Source: Phycisphaerae bacterium (lineage in GTDB: Bacteria; Planctomycetota; Phycisphaerae; JAAYCJ01). From it: a stretch of 34,830 bases of DNA. Of this stretch, positions 33,569-34,830 are shown piece by piece; the stretch's first letter is position 1, and every line of letters starts with the position of its first letter. Location of the stretch: assembly GCA_012729815.1 (NCBI GenBank), contig JAAYCJ010000061.1, positions 1 to 34,830 of the forward strand, read 5' to 3'. The position numbers were made by a program, and so were the translations under genes. Under the pieces are notes generated by a model. It was not told where the DNA came from. It did not search any database and was given only the letters and a program-made list of their open reading frames with translations.

Positions 33569-34830
33569 CTACGGCTGCGGTTTTCCTGCCAGGTCAACCC
33601 CGTTTACCTGGAGTCGTTTTTGACAACTGCCGTACCACGTCGTGTCGAGGGCCTTGCCGGGAGCGAGTTGGAGGTGGAACTCCCGCGTGTAGGTTATGTT
33701 CCGCTGGCCGGGCCCGCCGACGGACGAAGAAACCGCTTGCCAGTGGGTTGGGTACCACGGACCGTTTTCGAGTTTGGCGTAGTCGAGATACTCCACGTGC
33801 TTTTCAATCACGTGTCGAGCGTCGCCACCGAACCGCTCGCTGCGGATGTGCGCCTCGACGGGGACATCGTCGCGGCTTGGATCGATCCAGAAGACCTTTT
33901 CCTCACGTTTTGAGCCCGCGGGCGATTCGTCTTGCGAGAAATCCCCAAACCGCAGCCGCAGGCCGAGGATGCCTGGGCGTTTCTCATCCGTGGTCAGATC
34001 CACCTGGGGTCCGAAGCCGTAGAGAAACAGTTTGTCTCGCCCCTGCCAGATGTGAGACTCGATGAGGTAATCCAGCTTGGGCGGGTTCTCTTCGAAGGGT
34101 TGCTCCTGTTCGACCAGCACGGTCTTGACGTCGGGCGTCTGCGCGAACCTTGCGTTCCAGGCCGTCTTGCCGTCTCCGGAATAACACAGCAGCGGCACGG
34201 TCGTCTTGGCCAGTTCGAGCACGTGGTCCATGGTCGGCTTGGGCCAGCCCTGGATGCCGAGCATCGGCGAATCCGGGTAGTCGTCCTCGCGGAATGCGTA
34301 GATGGCGTAGATTCCGGCGTCCCGGTCTTCGGAATGGAGGTGCAGGAACATCTTGCGGCTGCCCCACTGCTCGCGATGGTCGGTCTCGGCCAGCAGCGCG
34401 GTGTAGGTCGCCCCAAAGCCGCTGTGGAAGCGCCGGTCCAGCCGATCCAGGACCTTGGCGGCCTCGGGCGCCGGGCGGCTATCGACCACCTTGGAAGCCT
34501 TGGGTGCACCCAGATCGTATATGTCGTCCACCTTCGCGCCATAGGTGAAGACCGTTTCCCGAGGATCCGGCAACTCCCGCTGCATCTTGTGAACCAGCCC
34601 GGTCTCCGGGTCGGACCAGAACGAGTCGCGGGCCACGCCTTCGGTCAACCCCGCGCACGCCGAACCGCCCACGTAGGATATGTCGGTCCGGCGGAGTTTG
34701 CCGTCCTGGGAGTGCTCGAGGCTCATGATTTCGCTGCCACCGGCTTTGAGGCCGGCAATAAAGTCGTCCAACAGCACGAACTGCCCCATCGCGCTCTGAC
34801 GGATTTTCTCAGCGGTGAAGTCCGAGATGC
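33569..34830 (-). CDS. LolA-like secreted or membrane-attached protein of unknown function (partial, N-terminus outside window)
   Basis: The frame is open to the right edge, so at least 419 codons are coding and the true start is missing; an internal ATG at 34789 is not the start because in-frame residues (ISDFTAEKIRQSA) continue upstream. Visible features: an AIAs-like helix, a beta-rich region with TDISYVGG, SFWSDPETGLVHKM, FTYGAKVDDIYDLGAPKASKVVD, and near the C-terminus VFWIDPSRDDVPVEAHIRSERFGGDARHVIEKHVEYLDYAKLENGPWYPTHWQAV, cited here by its W-I-D-P-S and W-Y-P-T-H-W marks. These resemble the LolA-like beta sheet of planctomycete proteins often found near sigma/anti-sigma genes, where an xDIYxLGxP-x-x-x-K-V-V-D box recurs. 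The function is unknown; location would be extracytoplasmic if an N-terminal anchor exists off-window. Confidence 0.6.
   Translation of the reverse strand, partial: ISDFTAEKIRQSAMGQFVLLDDFIAGLKAGGSEIMSLEHSQDGKLRRTDISYVGGSACAGLTEGVARDSFWSDPETGLVHKMQRELPDPRETVFTYGAKVDDIYDLGAPKASKVVDSRPAPEAAKVLDRLDRRFHSGFGATYTALLAETDHREQWGSRKMFLHLHSEDRDAGIYAIYAFREDDYPDSPMLGIQGWPKPTMDHVLELAKTTVPLLCYSGDGKTAWNARFAQTPDVKTVLVEQEQPFEENPPKLDYLIESHIWQGRDKLFLYGFGPQVDLTTDEKRPGILGLRLRFGDFSQDESPAGSKREEKVFWIDPSRDDVPVEAHIRSERFGGDARHVIEKHVEYLDYAKLENGPWYPTHWQAVSSSVGGPGQRNITYTREFHLQLAPGKALDTTWYGSCQKRLQVNGVDLAGKPQP

Noticed and set aside
1-34830. CRISPR arrays, tRNA or rRNA genes, insertion sequences, phage genes
   Set aside because: No regularly spaced repeats, no cloverleaf or rRNA-like stretches, and no transposase or integrase motifs were seen in any frame.

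Overview
The window reads as chromosomal DNA of a GC-rich Gram-negative bacterium, most likely a planctomycete of the Phycisphaerae type. The evidence is family-level: a pseudopilin-like protein with the planctomycete H-X9-DG signature, uroporphyrinogen-decarboxylase-like proteins next to glycoside hydrolases, a CFI-box C-terminal domain, a LolA-like secreted protein, and a UVR-motif protein. This is recognition from sequence alone; no search was run. I saw no rRNA, tRNA, CRISPR array, insertion sequence or prophage.

Left part (1-9440). The 3' end of an MCE/MlaD-family gene runs on the plus strand. Facing it on the minus strand are a GH63/MGH1-like alpha-glycosidase, two overlapping UroD-like proteins, a large secreted thermolysin-like (M4) protease with a CFI-box C-terminus, and a GAF-AAA-Fis sigma-54 activator.

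Centre (9400-22300), all minus strand. A type IV pilus/type II secretion operon has the order ATPase (PilB/GspE), PilT, second ATPase, PilC/GspF, second PilC/GspF, and ends at a strong intrinsic terminator. It has a recognisable sigma-70 promoter about 200 bp before its first gene. Immediately upstream on the same strand is a tightly coupled sugar-response cassette: a GntR-HTH regulator with a LacI-type sensor, a secreted GH42-like beta-galactosidase-type enzyme, and an H-X9-DG pseudopilin whose start overlaps the hydrolase stop (ATGA). This arrangement is the best candidate in the window for an uncharacterised functional unit.

Right part (22300-34830). Mostly housekeeping and small conserved genes: a one-TM SHOCT-like protein, ClpX, a zinc-ribbon microprotein, a 93-aa conserved unknown, a membrane-anchored HEAT-repeat protein, a YqaA/DedA-like membrane protein, a dNTP triphosphohydrolase, a GT2 glycosyltransferase with an extra C-terminal domain, a UVR-motif protein, and an RluD-type pseudouridine synthase. 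Then come a Cys-rich secreted protein resembling a degenerate S1/P1 nuclease or zinc phospholipase C, and a partial LolA-like protein that leaves the window.

Many long open frames lie antisense to these genes. They are shadows caused by high GC at third codon positions and are not annotated.
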